From positions 1 through 54,896 of the forward strand of contig NZ_LLYA01000176.1 of the NCBI RefSeq assembly GCF_001440415.1: a stretch of 54,896 nt of DNA, given 5' to 3'. Numbering within the stretch: position 1 is the stretch's first letter; every line of letters starts with the position of its first letter. This DNA is from Bradyrhizobium retamae. Its GTDB lineage: Bacteria; Pseudomonadota; Alphaproteobacteria; Rhizobiales; Xanthobacteraceae. Both the position numbers and the translations under genes were made by a program. The notes beneath the pieces were generated by a model. The model made no database searches and had not been told where the DNA came from. It was given only the letters and a program-made list of their open reading frames with translations. This document shows positions 36,701-44,978 of the stretch, piece by piece.

Positions 36701-37042
36701 GAGCACCGCGAGCGCGATGTCGCGGTCCTTCGCCAATTGATGCAGGGCAGACAGTCCATATGACCAGTAGGACTCGCTACCGATCAGGCGCACCAATACG
36801 CCGCGCGCATGCGACAACGTCCGTTCGATATAGGTGTCGACCGACAGCGGATGACGCAGCTCTGCAAGATTCGCGAGCCTCAGCGACGGCAGGCCGGCAC
36901 GGCCGCGGCGCCAGCCGGAAGCAAACGCGGCGAGATCGCTGTCCGAAAACGAGAGCACCACAAGGTCGGCCGGATCCTGGCCGAGATCCTTAGGGACCGC
37001 GGTCTCCTCGAGACCGCGGCTCTCGCGAAAGACGACGTGCAT
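33794..37042 (-). CDS. cobN: Cobaltochelatase large subunit CobN
   Basis: CobN binds hydrogenobyrinic acid a,c-diamide and, with the AAA+ partners CobS and CobT, inserts cobalt at the expense of ATP. The 1082-residue protein has the CobN/BchH-type blocks AIVHMGTHGTLEWLPGKSVA and VDLWGSSTMRTAGEDFAMAL, and GLGACGDAEKTALLDALSGR. It is somewhat shorter than the roughly 1250 residues of Pseudomonas CobN, which I take as lineage variation since both ends look natural. The ATGA overlap with cobW couples the two. The cobS and cobT chelatase genes are not in this window. Confidence 0.95.
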   Translation of the reverse strand: MHVVFRESRGLEETAVPKDLGQDPADLVVLSFSDSDLAAFASGWRRGRAGLPSLRLANLAELRHPLSVDTYIERTLSHARGVLVRLIGSESYWSYGLSALHQLAKDRDIALAVLPADGRDDPRLDTLSTLPISTLRRLKALCDKGGATAAQASIAQLALAAGFYAGPVMGEIEIPEIGFYDPDCGAMAVQPSPDQRPRALVTFYRSYLTAADTAPVDALITALRQKGFDAYGVFVTSLKAAGVADWLRAHFEQRAPAVIVNATAFSAVGDGGTTPFDIVSCPVFQVALSTAGRDDWAGSLRGLSPGDLAMHVVLPEVDGRLFAGVVSFKSPGERDPDLQFAGLAHRPDDERVCAVAERVAAWHRLANTPAGEKRLAIVLSSYPGRPHQIAHAVGLDALASVETLLSDLGAAGFDVEAAEALGEALLREELTFGVADYRAALAKLSRELQEDLASAWGAPEDDPSCRGGEFRFAAIRRGKTIIAVQPERGEVFNRDTEYHDLSRTPRHAYVAVYLWLRQQGIHAIVHMGTHGTLEWLPGKSVALSCSCWPEALIGNLPVIYPFIVNDPGEAAQAKRRIGAVAIGHLPPPLAKAALPESLRRLEQLLDEYSTADGLDPARRQRLVGAIRDEARAAGLDDDLGLAASAAPADAIPRIDRFVCDLKESQFCDGLHVFGLGACGDAEKTALLDALSGRRVAPGPAGSPYRGRSDVLPTGRNLYAVDPRAIPTPSAHAQGIKLAEELLRRHLQDHGDWPKGLLVDLWGSSTMRTAGEDFAMALHLAGIAPRWDQASGRITGYDIIAPAALGRPRIDVTLRVSGLFRDVFSGLARLFEAASEALSERDEEGDENPYRHRAARVFGPRPGQYGVGMASMPDVFTEESREAAGEAWLSASSWAFATDGAMRPDRAGIEARLAAADAFVHAQDLPETDLLVAADYAVHEAGVAAAAARLGAAALSLYHLDTTRPDRPHARALTEEISRVVRARAANPDWIAGMMRHGFRGAAEIAATLEHMAAFAHLADAVPPHLFDLYYDTTLGNDDVRAFMARENAVALAAIETCFTRLHEASLWMTRRNSIAAALREAS

Positions 37043-38076
37043 CAGACTCCAAGTCCCGCCCTGATGGCAGCTTCGTCGATGTCGTCGTGTTCACCGATCA
37101 GAACCAGCTTCGACTGCCTTGGTCGTGTGCCCCAAGGCATATCGAACTGATGCCGTACCCGCTCCCCGACCGATTGCAGGAGCAATCGCATCGGCTTGCC
37201 CGCGACGGCAATATATCCCTTGGCGCGCAGCACATTTTGTTCGCGCGCAAGCCGCTGGATCGATGCGACCAGCGCATCGATGTTCGCAACTTCCGGGAGC
37301 TCGACGACAATGGAGGCAAAATCGTTGTGTTCGTGCTCCTCCTCGCCGTCGTGGTGCGAGGGGCGCGCGGCGAGATCGTCTTCGGCCGCCACTTCGAGAC
37401 CAAGGATCAAACGCGCATCGACTGCGCCGTCGATGACCGGCAGCATCAGCACGCGACGCGGCATCTCGGCGGCAATCGCCGCCTTGGCCGCTTCCAGCCC
37501 GTCAGCGCCGGCAAGGTCCGCCTTGGTCAGCAGCACGATATCCGCGCAAGCGATCTGGTCCTCGAACACTTCCGACAGCGGCGTCTCGTGATCGAGATTT
37601 TCATCGGCCGCGCGTTGCGCCTCCACTGCGGCAAGGTCCGGCGCGAAGCGACCGGCCGCCACCGCCTCAGCATCCGCCAGCGCGACCACGCCGTCGACCG
37701 TGATCCGTGAGCGGATCTCTGGCCAATCGAACGCCTTGAGCAGTGGCTTCGGCAAGGCCAGTCCCGATGTCTCGATCAGGATATGGTCGGGCTTCACGCG
37801 GCGCGAGAGCAGCTGCTCCATGGCGGGAATGAAATCGTCGGCGACCGTGCAGCAGATGCAGCCATTGGCAAGCTCGACGATGTTCTCGGCAGGACAGCTG
37901 GCGTCCGCGCAGGATTTAAGGATCTCTCCGTCCACGCCTTCGCTGCCGAACTCGTTGACGAGCACCGCAAGCTTCTTGCCGTTCGCGTTGGCGATCAGGT
38001 GCTGGATCAGTGTCGTCTTACCCGACCCGAGAAAGCCGGTGACGATGGTGACCGGGACCTTGGCGAGCGTGTTCAT
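37042..38076 (-). CDS. cobW: CobW-family GTPase
   Basis: CobW belongs to the COG0523 G3E GTPase metallochaperones and is thought to deliver cobalt to the CobNST chelatase. The 344-residue protein has GFLGSGKTTLIQHLI (P-loop), GCICCTVADDF with the CxCC metal motif, TKADL, and a short His/Glu stretch (HHDGEEEHEHND) before the C-terminal domain. ATG at 38076 overlaps the stop of the DUF1636 gene (ATGA). The frame above that lies inside the upstream gene. Confidence 0.95.
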   Translation of the reverse strand: MNTLAKVPVTIVTGFLGSGKTTLIQHLIANANGKKLAVLVNEFGSEGVDGEILKSCADASCPAENIVELANGCICCTVADDFIPAMEQLLSRRVKPDHILIETSGLALPKPLLKAFDWPEIRSRITVDGVVALADAEAVAAGRFAPDLAAVEAQRAADENLDHETPLSEVFEDQIACADIVLLTKADLAGADGLEAAKAAIAAEMPRRVLMLPVIDGAVDARLILGLEVAAEDDLAARPSHHDGEEEHEHNDFASIVVELPEVANIDALVASIQRLAREQNVLRAKGYIAVAGKPMRLLLQSVGERVRHQFDMPWGTRPRQSKLVLIGEHDDIDEAAIRAGLGV

Positions 38077-38447
38077 TCTGCGGTCTCCGGCACGACGGCG
38101 ATGGATGGAATGCGGGCAAGCGATTGTTTGCGGAAGATCTCCGGCCGGCTGCGCCATGGCACGATGCCGTCGGACGCCGCCGCATAGGCCGCAGCGCCGG
38201 CAACAACATCCGGCGCGTTTACATCGGACAAGCGGCCGTACACATAGGACCAGCGTCCGGGGGCGCTGAGCGCGATCGAGCAGCCTTGGCTGCAAGCGGA
38301 CAGGCACTCGACCGGAACGACGTTGACGCTTTCCGGCACGCCAGCCTCGAGGATGGCGCTGTGCAGACGCGCGCCTAGCGCGGTTTCGCCTTCCCTTGGC
38401 GATTGGCCGGCACGGCAGGTGACACAAACATGAAGCGTGACGGTCAT
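38073..38447 (-). CDS. DUF1636 ferredoxin-like metal-binding protein
   Basis: The 124-residue protein starts MTVTLHVCVTC after a GAGGAAGGGG ribosome binding site and has the cysteine pattern CVTC...CLSACSQGC of thioredoxin-like [2Fe-2S] proteins in the DUF1636 family. Members are nearly always beside cobW and cobN, suggesting a role in cobalt handling or chelatase redox, though this is unproven. It is the first gene behind the second cobalamin riboswitch and couples to cobW by ATGA. Confidence 0.88.
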   Translation of the reverse strand: MTVTLHVCVTCRAGQSPREGETALGARLHSAILEAGVPESVNVVPVECLSACSQGCSIALSAPGRWSYVYGRLSDVNAPDVVAGAAAYAAASDGIVPWRSRPEIFRKQSLARIPSIAVVPETAE

Positions 38448-38554
38448 CGCCCCTTCCTCAAAAAATTTGGCGGGGGCGATGAGGCACACGAACCGGTGAC
38501 GTGAGGGTTCGTTCCCCGTCGCGGATCACCCCGTCCGCCGGTTCAATCGGTGCG

Positions 38555-38738
38555 CTGGCAGGTCTCCCGGCTTGCGGAGTAGGTTTCCCTTCGATCCCGC
38601 CTTCCCAACCCCAAGAGGGATCAGTGGCTTTTGGAATCTCTCCGGTCACGGTCGCGGGGGCGGCTGCGCTTCAGGCTCAAGCTTCGAAACTTTAAGCCCT
38701 ATCGCATTCCCTCTTCGCCTGTCGTAGGACAGGAACCA
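38555..38738 (-). promoter_or_regulatory. Cobalamin riboswitch upstream of DUF1636-cobW-cobN
   Basis: Reading the minus strand from 38738: GGTTCC, GAAGAGGGAATGCGATAGG, GCAGCCGCCCCCGCGACCG, AAAAGCCACTGATCCC, GGGAAGGCGGGATC and the B12 box AGCCGGGAGACCTGCC (38557-38572). All conserved cobalamin-riboswitch elements are in order and intact. The long minus-strand operon cobW to cobA is probably controlled from here. cobO, divergent, is not under it. Confidence 0.93.
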
Positions 38739-38794
38739 ACGCTCCCTCACCATTTGCCCTAGCGTGCAACTTGTCAAGCCAAAGGAACGTGCAC

Positions 38795-39448
38795 ATGATT
38801 TCCGAACCAGATGCCGTTGAGGAGGAAACCATCGTCTCCGAGACTTCGCTCGAGACCCGCCATGCGGCCAAAATGGCGAAGAAGAAGGCCGCCCGTGACC
38901 GGATGATGGCCGCCAAGAGCAACGAGAAGGGACTTATCATCGTCCACACCGGGGCGGGCAAGGGAAAATCTTCCTCGGCCTTCGGTATGATCATGCGGTG
39001 CGTGGCGCATGGCTTTCCCTGCGCCGTCGTGCAATTCATCAAGGGGGCGTGGGACACCGGCGAGCGCCGTCTTCTGACCGGGCATTTTGGTGAACTGTGC
39101 CAATTCCACGCGATGGGTGAAGGCTTTACCTGGGAAACACAGGACCGTGCCCGCGACATCGCCGCCGCACGCGCGGCATGGGAGAAGGCCATGCAGTTGA
39201 TCGCCGATCCAGCCCTGCGCATGGTTGTCCTCGACGAGATCAACATTGCGCTTCGCTATGACTATCTCGAGGTTGGCGAAGTGGTCGAGTTTCTAAAGAA
39301 TGCAAAGCCGCCCATGACGCACGTCGTCCTCACCGGACGCAACGCCAAGCAGGAATTGATCGATGCCGCCGACCTCGTCACCGAGATGACGCTGGTGAAG
39401 CATCCGTTCCGATCCGGCATCAAGGCGCAGCCCGGCGTCGAGTTCTGA
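38795..39448 (+). CDS. cobO: Cob(I)yrinic acid a,c-diamide adenosyltransferase
   Basis: CobO attaches the adenosyl group to cobalt. The 217-residue protein begins MISEPDAVEEE after an AAAGGAAC ribosome binding site, and has IIVHTGAGKGKSSSAFGM (P-loop), AVVQFIKGAWDTGER and VVLDEINIALRYDYL, all diagnostic. It heads a plus-strand pair with cobQ, 21 bp downstream. Earlier non-ATG starts are possible but would lie in the divergent promoter region. Confidence 0.95.
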   Translation: MISEPDAVEEETIVSETSLETRHAAKMAKKKAARDRMMAAKSNEKGLIIVHTGAGKGKSSSAFGMIMRCVAHGFPCAVVQFIKGAWDTGERRLLTGHFGELCQFHAMGEGFTWETQDRARDIAAARAAWEKAMQLIADPALRMVVLDEINIALRYDYLEVGEVVEFLKNAKPPMTHVVLTGRNAKQELIDAADLVTEMTLVKHPFRSGIKAQPGVEF

Positions 39449-39469
39449 CAAAGTAGCCGAGAAAAATCC

Positions 39470-40918
39470 GTGGCGCGCGCATTGATGATCCAGGGAGCGG
39501 GCTCCGATGTCGGCAAGTCGCTCATTGTCGCCGGGCTTGCACGCGCCGCGACGCGCCGCGGCTATCGGGTGCTGCCCTTCAAGCCGCAGAACATGTCGAA
39601 CAATGCGGCCGTGACCATCGACGGCGGCGAGATCGGACGCGCGCAGGCATTGCAGGCGCAAGCCGCAGGCGTCGAGCCTCACACCGATATGAATCCCGTC
39701 TTACTGAAACCGGAGACGGATGTCGGCGCGCAGATCATCGTTCAGGGACGTCGCGTGGCGACGTTGCGCGCGCGTGAATACGCGGCCATGAAGCCCTCGC
39801 TGATGGGTCCGGTTCTCGAGAGCTTCGCCCGCCTGAAGGATCGCGCCGATCTTGTCCTGGTCGAGGGCGCCGGCAGCCCCGCCGAAGTGAATTTGCGGAG
39901 CGCCGATATCGCCAATATGGGCTTTGCACGCCGGGCGGACGTCCCGGTGGTGCTGATCGGCGACATCGACCGCGGCGGCGTCATCGCGCAGCTCGTCGGA
40001 ATCAAGACCGTGCTCGATCCCGCGGATGCCGCGATGATCCGCGCTTTCGTCATCAACAAATTCCGCGGCGATCCATCCCTGTTTGACGACGGTTACCGGC
40101 TGATCGAAACCCGCACATCCTGGCGGGGCTTTGGGGTCCTGCCCTACTTCGCTCGCGCCAACGAGCTTCCGGCCGAAGATGCGCTCGGGCTTGTCGGCGC
40201 GCGCAAGGAGGGGCAATGCAAGATCGCCTTTCTCGCGTTGTCGCGGATCGCGAATTTCGACGATCTCGATCCGCTGAAACTCGAAGCCGGCGTGGATCTT
40301 GTGATGGTCCGGCCGGGAGAGGTGATCCCTGGCGATGCAAAGCTCGTGATCGTTCCCGGCTCCAAGTCGACACGCGGCGACCTCGCCTTCCTGCGCGCTC
40401 AGGGTTGGGACATTGATCTTCTTGCCCACCATCGCCGCGGCGGCCATGTCCTCGGCGTCTGCGGCGGTTACCAGATGCTCGGACGCAATGTGGCGGATCC
40501 AGAAGGAATCGAGGGACCCGCGGGAGAAACGCCAGGCCTCGGACTCCTGGATGTGACAACACTAATGACAGAGCAGAAGACGCTCACGCACGTTACAGCG
40601 TCCCACGCCGCGACGAACCAACCGATCGAAGCCTATGAGATTCACATCGGGCAGACCGATGGGCCAGATCGTGCAAGGCCATTTGCCAGTGTCGGCGGCG
40701 CGCCGGAAGGCGCGGTTTCCAGCGACGGACGCGTGCACGGCAGCTATCTGCACGGCCTGTTCGCGTCCGACCATTTCCGCAAGGCATTTCTCGCGCAACT
40801 CGGCATTCCGGCTGCAGACCAGCAGTATCGCGCCAGGGTCGAGAGCGCGCTCGACGCGCTCGCCGAGCACATGGATACCCATCTCGATCTTGAAGGCCTG
40901 CTCGCGCTTGCCCGCTGA
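39470..40918 (+). CDS. cobQ: Cobyric acid synthase
   Basis: CobQ amidates the b, d, e and g side chains of adenosylcobyrinic a,c-diamide. The 482-residue protein has MIQGAGSDVGKSLIVAGLAR, FKPQNMSNNAAVT, VLGVCGGYQMLGRN with the glutaminase Cys, and HGSYLHGLFASD. GTG at 39470 is the likely start; an ATG at 39485 is the alternative. It follows cobO and converges with cobC, ten bases apart. Confidence 0.95.
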   Translation: MARALMIQGAGSDVGKSLIVAGLARAATRRGYRVLPFKPQNMSNNAAVTIDGGEIGRAQALQAQAAGVEPHTDMNPVLLKPETDVGAQIIVQGRRVATLRAREYAAMKPSLMGPVLESFARLKDRADLVLVEGAGSPAEVNLRSADIANMGFARRADVPVVLIGDIDRGGVIAQLVGIKTVLDPADAAMIRAFVINKFRGDPSLFDDGYRLIETRTSWRGFGVLPYFARANELPAEDALGLVGARKEGQCKIAFLALSRIANFDDLDPLKLEAGVDLVMVRPGEVIPGDAKLVIVPGSKSTRGDLAFLRAQGWDIDLLAHHRRGGHVLGVCGGYQMLGRNVADPEGIEGPAGETPGLGLLDVTTLMTEQKTLTHVTASHAATNQPIEAYEIHIGQTDGPDRARPFASVGGAPEGAVSSDGRVHGSYLHGLFASDHFRKAFLAQLGIPAADQQYRARVESALDALAEHMDTHLDLEGLLALAR

Positions 40919-40928
40919 AGCGTGATCC

Positions 40929-41912
40929 TCAACGCGAGAGCGCGGCAGCAAACCGCGCCCATTCCGTCTCGTTACCCGGCAAGCCCAGCCGCAGCCATCC
41001 CGGCCTTTGCCCAAATACACGCGACCAGATCTGGCTGCGTGCGAGTCGCTCCTGCGCGGCGCGCGCATCGCCGGTTTCATAGAGCCGGAACAGCGGCGTG
41101 CCGCCAACCAGTTGCCAGCCCTGCGATTTCACTTCGGCGTCCAGCCGGAGACAGTCGTGTGCCAGACGCCTCGAGGTCGCCTTTGCCCAATCGCGATCGA
41201 GCAAAGCGCGCCGTCCGATCGCAATCGCTGCACCCGAAATCGGCCATGGACCCGCCATCGCCGCCAGCGCCGCGACATCAGCCTCGCTGCCGAGCGCGAA
41301 ACCGAGCCGCAGTCCCGCAAGCCCGTAAAACTTTCCGAACGAGCGCAGGATCAACAGCCCCGGCCGTCCCGCCTCCGGTGCCAGCGACAGGTCGGGGACC
41401 GTGTCGCCGAAGCTCTCGTCGATCAAGAGCCGACCGACACGCGGCAAAAGCGCGAGCAATTCGTTCGGATCATGGCGCCGACCGTCTGGATTGTTGGGAT
41501 TGACGACCACGGCGAGATCCGCACCCGCCAGCCCTTCGAGATCAGAGACTTCGGCCACATCCCAGCCCGCGGCCGAAAGAATCGCTGCGTACTCGTTATA
41601 GGTCGGCGCGAGGATTCGCGCCCGGCCGCGAAATGAGAAGAGATGTGGCAGCAACTGAATGGCCGCCTGCGCGCCACCTATAGCTACGATCGGCGCCTTG
41701 GTGGTACAGGCTTGCTGCGCCGCCCGATGGAGCGATTCAATATCGGATTGTGAGGGCAAAGCGCTCCAGTGTCTCGGCGCTACCTCGCCCACAGGATATG
41801 GCTGCCGATTGATGCCCGTCGAAAGATCGATCCAGTCTTGCACCCGCCCGCCAAAGCGCTGCAGCGCAAGATCGAGATTTCCACCATGCTCAAGCATTTG
41901 CTGCTCCTTCAT
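40929..41912 (-). CDS. cobC: Threonine-phosphate decarboxylase CobC
   Basis: CobC (CobD in Salmonella terms) is a PLP enzyme that makes (R)-1-amino-2-propanol phosphate from L-threonine phosphate for the nucleotide-loop linker. The 327-residue protein has DLSTGINRQPYP, VVNPNNPDGRRHDP, LLIDESFGD and the PLP-lysine region RSFGKFYGLAGLRLGFALG. ATG at 41912 (MKEQQMLEHGGN) overlaps the cobD stop. The long frame above it lies inside cobD. Confidence 0.94.
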   Translation of the reverse strand: MKEQQMLEHGGNLDLALQRFGGRVQDWIDLSTGINRQPYPVGEVAPRHWSALPSQSDIESLHRAAQQACTTKAPIVAIGGAQAAIQLLPHLFSFRGRARILAPTYNEYAAILSAAGWDVAEVSDLEGLAGADLAVVVNPNNPDGRRHDPNELLALLPRVGRLLIDESFGDTVPDLSLAPEAGRPGLLILRSFGKFYGLAGLRLGFALGSEADVAALAAMAGPWPISGAAIAIGRRALLDRDWAKATSRRLAHDCLRLDAEVKSQGWQLVGGTPLFRLYETGDARAAQERLARSQIWSRVFGQRPGWLRLGLPGNETEWARFAAALSR

Positions 41913-42850
41913 GCGAAGGCCAGGATCGCAAGCACTCCACCCAACAGTATCATGGCGCGGCGATAGAGCTGCAGTCCCCGGCGGATGTCGGCGGCAAGCG
42001 GATCGCGCGCTCCCTCGTTCAGCCAGGGCTCGTTCGCGGTGCTTCCATGATAGATCCGGGGACCGCTGAGCCGCACGCCGAGCGCACCGGCCATGGCTGC
42101 TTCCGGCCAACCGGCATTGATCGAGCGGTGGCGGTTCGCATCACGCACCATGCAGGACATCGCATCCGAAGGCCGCCCGGCGACCAGCGTGAACAGACAA
42201 CCGGTGAGACGCGCCGGAATGAAATTTGCGAGATCGTCGATGCGCGCGGCGGCCCAACCGAAAGATCCGTGCCGCTCGGTGCGGTGGCCGATCATGGAAT
42301 CGAGCGTATTGATCGCCTTGTAGCCGACGATACCCGGAAGCCCGAACAACGCCCCCCAGAACACCGGCGCGACGATGCCGTCGGAGGCGTTCTCGGCCAT
42401 GCTCTCGATGGCCGCGCGCGCAATACCTGCCTCATCGAGAGCTGCGGGGTCGCGTCCCACAATGTGCGCGACCGCTGCACGTGCGGCTGCGATATCACCG
42501 GATTGCAAGGGATGCGCAACGGCGGCGACATGATCATAGAGCGAACGCAGTGCGACCAAGGGCCAGGCCAGGATTCCCAGGAGGACGATGCGGCTCCATT
42601 CAACGGCGAGCGCCGCCTGAACCGCCCATCCAATTCCGGCCAAAAGCCCAATCACGAAAAGCGCCACGGCTGCGCCAGCAATCCTCCGGATTCCGGGCGG
42701 ATCGATGGACCTGTTGAAGCTGATATCGAGGATGTTGATCAGCCTGCCGAGCCATGTGACGGGATGGCCCACGCGGGCGAACAATGCATCGGGCCAGCCC
42801 ATCAGGGCGTCCACCGTCATCGCCAATGCCATCGCCCCCGCAAAGTCCAC
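41909..42850 (-). CDS. cobD: Adenosylcobinamide-phosphate synthase CobD (CbiB)
   Basis: This membrane protein joins adenosylcobyric acid to aminopropanol phosphate. The 313-residue protein has several transmembrane segments and the conserved HPVTWLGRLI, IVGRDPAALDE, SMAENASDGIVAPVFWGALF and SMIGHRTERHGSFGWAAARID blocks. GTG at 42850 (DFAGAMALAMTVDALMGWPD next) preceded by AGGAGA is the best start; the long frame upstream is antisense to cobP. It overlaps cobC by four bases. Confidence 0.94.
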   Translation of the reverse strand: MDFAGAMALAMTVDALMGWPDALFARVGHPVTWLGRLINILDISFNRSIDPPGIRRIAGAAVALFVIGLLAGIGWAVQAALAVEWSRIVLLGILAWPLVALRSLYDHVAAVAHPLQSGDIAAARAAVAHIVGRDPAALDEAGIARAAIESMAENASDGIVAPVFWGALFGLPGIVGYKAINTLDSMIGHRTERHGSFGWAAARIDDLANFIPARLTGCLFTLVAGRPSDAMSCMVRDANRHRSINAGWPEAAMAGALGVRLSGPRIYHGSTANEPWLNEGARDPLAADIRRGLQLYRRAMILLGGVLAILAFA

Positions 42851-42980
42851 GCATCGTCTCCTGTCATGCCTGATCCTGATGCACAAGAATTCCGCACCAA
42901 GGCAAGCCCCACCTCGCCCGATTTCCGCCTTTGTCTTTATCGGAGATTGGTGATTACTGCAGGCCTGAGCGGAGGACGTC

Positions 42981-43484
42981 ATGGCCATCATACTCATCAC
43001 GGGCGGCGCCCGATCGGGCAAAAGCCGGCGCGCAGAAGCCCGCGCGCGCGCCTTTCCGGGGCAACCCGTGTATATCGCCACGGCAGAGGGGCTCGATGAG
43101 GAAATGGGCGAGCGAATCGCAAAGCATCGCGCGCGGCGAGGAAAGGACTGGATCGAGCGCGAGGTGCCGCTCGATCTCGTGCAGGCCCTGGTCGAAACCG
43201 ATGGCGGTGGCGCAAGGCTGGTCGATTGCCTCACACTGTGGCTGTCGAACCTGCTCCACGCGGAACGCAACTGGTCGCATGAGGCTTCGCTGCTCGCTGA
43301 CGCGCTTGCCCGCCAGCGCAGGCCGGTCATCATGGTCACGAACGAGGTCGGGTTCGGTATCGTGCCGGATAATGCGCTGGCGCGCGCATTTCGGGACGCG
43401 GCGGGTATCCTGAACCAGACGATTGCCTCCGTTGCGGACGAGGTCGAATTCGTCGTGGCAGGATTGCCGATGAAGCTGAAGTAA
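42981..43484 (+). CDS. cobP: Adenosylcobinamide kinase / guanylyltransferase
   Basis: CobP (CobU in enterics) phosphorylates adenosylcobinamide and then makes adenosylcobinamide-GDP. The 167-residue protein has LITGGARSGKSRRAE (P-loop), YIATAEGLDEEMGERIAKHR and VTNEVGFGIVPDNALAR. A GGAGG site precedes the ATG. It starts the plus-strand group cobP-cobV-bluB, divergent from cobD across a 130-bp gap in which I see no riboswitch. Confidence 0.95.
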   Translation: MAIILITGGARSGKSRRAEARARAFPGQPVYIATAEGLDEEMGERIAKHRARRGKDWIEREVPLDLVQALVETDGGGARLVDCLTLWLSNLLHAERNWSHEASLLADALARQRRPVIMVTNEVGFGIVPDNALARAFRDAAGILNQTIASVADEVEFVVAGLPMKLK

Positions 43485-43557
43485 TGCCGCGCTTGGCGCA
43501 ATTGCGACGCGTCGTCGGGTGAGGCGAGCGAGTTGACGGTTCGAGGGCTGAAGACAC

Positions 43558-44346
43558 ATGCATCATTTCGAGCTTCTCAGGGGCATCGTCACCGACCTGA
43601 GAATCGCCATTTCGCTCTCCACGCTTCTGCCTCTCGGGCCGGCGACGCCGGTCAGCGATGGCGATGTTGCCCGCGCGAGCTGGGCGTTGCCAGTGGCAGG
43701 ATTGCTGGTTGGCTTTGCCGGTGGGGCGGTCTACTGGATCGCACGCGAGGTGGGCTTGATGCCAAGCCCTGCAGCCATGCTGGCGCTGGCGGCCACGGTT
43801 CTCGTCACCGGCGCGATGCACGAGGACGGCCTTGCCGATACCGCCGACGGGCTCGGCGGCGGCCGGACGCGCGAGCGGAAGCTCGAGATCATGCGCGACA
43901 GCCGGATCGGTACTTACGGCGCGTGCGCGCTTGTCGCATCGCTCATCTTGCGATGGAGCGCGCTCGAAACGATCGCCGAGCCAATGTCGATCGCGGCGGC
44001 GCTTTCGGTTGCAAATGCGGCGGCGCGCGCCGGCATGCCCGCCTTCATGTGGCTGATTCCGCCGGCGCGATCGGATGGGCTTTCGGCCCGAGCCGGACGG
44101 CCGCCGGGGCGAAGCGCCGCCATTGCATTTGCTCTCGGGGGTCTTTGCCTCGTTTTCGGTTCCGGGCCGAGCAAGGCGATGATCGGAGTGATTTTGCTCT
44201 CACTGGCCGGGTTGATACTGGCGTGGCTTGCCACGAGGCAGGTCGGCGGACAGACAGGTGATATATTGGGTGCGTTCGAACAGATTGGCGAGATCGTGGT
44301 TTTGCTGATGACAGCCGCCCTCCTCCACACGGAACCAGGACCCTGA
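43558..44346 (+). CDS. cobV: Adenosylcobinamide-GDP ribazoletransferase (cobalamin synthase)
   Basis: CobV (CobS in enterics) joins adenosylcobinamide-GDP with alpha-ribazole. The 262-residue membrane protein has several hydrophobic helices and the acidic metal-binding motif HEDGLADTADGLGGG, followed by EIMRDSRIGTYGACAL. It is 73 bp after cobP and its TGA shares one base with the bluB ATG. The adjacent bluB and the distant cobT supply the lower-ligand half of its substrate. Confidence 0.95.
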   Translation: MHHFELLRGIVTDLRIAISLSTLLPLGPATPVSDGDVARASWALPVAGLLVGFAGGAVYWIAREVGLMPSPAAMLALAATVLVTGAMHEDGLADTADGLGGGRTRERKLEIMRDSRIGTYGACALVASLILRWSALETIAEPMSIAAALSVANAAARAGMPAFMWLIPPARSDGLSARAGRPPGRSAAIAFALGGLCLVFGSGPSKAMIGVILLSLAGLILAWLATRQVGGQTGDILGAFEQIGEIVVLLMTAALLHTEPGP

Positions 44347-44978
44347 TGGCCGCTTTCGATGAAGCCTTTCGCCGGCAACTGCGCGAGCTCTTCGTGTGGC
44401 GCCGCGACGTGCGGCGCTTTCGTCCCGATCCTCTGCCGAGCGGCGCCATGGAGCGGCTGATTGAGATCGCCTGCCTTTCCCCGTCGGTCGGCCTGAGCCA
44501 GCCTTGGCGGTTTGTGATCGTCGAAGACAACGCAAGGCGCAGTGCCGTGGTCGAGGATTTCAGGGCCTGCAACGCCGATGCGTTGTATTCTTATTCAGGC
44601 GAACGCGCGGCGCGATACGCGAGCCTCAAGCTCGCCGGTCTCGAAGAGGCCCCGGGTCACTTGGCCGTGTTCGCGGACAAGACGAACGATATGGGACATC
44701 GCCTCGGGCGTGCAACCATGCCGGATACGGTCGAATACTCCGTCGCCGCCGCCATCTGCTGCATGTGGCTCGCCGCACGTGCAGACGGCATCGGATTTGG
44801 CTGGGTGTCGATCCTTAACCCGGTTCGCATCCACGAGGTTCTTGAAGTGCCGGAGTCCTGGAAGTTCATCGGCTATCTCTGCGTCGGCTATCCCCAGAAA
44901 GAGTTTGATCGACCCGAACTTGAGCGCGCCAACTGGGAATATCGGCGATCGGCGAAGGAATTTACCACTCGACGCTAG
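44346..44978 (+). CDS. bluB: 5,6-dimethylbenzimidazole synthase BluB
   Basis: BluB uses reduced FMN and oxygen to break down FMN into DMB, the lower ligand of B12. The 210-residue flavoprotein has FVWRRDVRRFRPDPLP, SPSVGLSQPWRFV and GIGFGWVSILNP, the characteristic blocks. BluB is important for symbiosis in Sinorhizobium, which fits the context. It is translationally linked to cobV by TGATG and is the last gene of the cob cluster. Confidence 0.95.
   Translation: MAAFDEAFRRQLRELFVWRRDVRRFRPDPLPSGAMERLIEIACLSPSVGLSQPWRFVIVEDNARRSAVVEDFRACNADALYSYSGERAARYASLKLAGLEEAPGHLAVFADKTNDMGHRLGRATMPDTVEYSVAAAICCMWLAARADGIGFGWVSILNPVRIHEVLEVPESWKFIGYLCVGYPQKEFDRPELERANWEYRRSAKEFTTRR

Noticed and set aside
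41913..43501. Very long upstream extensions of the cobC and cobD frames
   Set aside because: They are antisense or out-of-frame readings of cobD and cobP and lack family similarity; GTG at 42850 and ATG at 41912 fit family N-termini.
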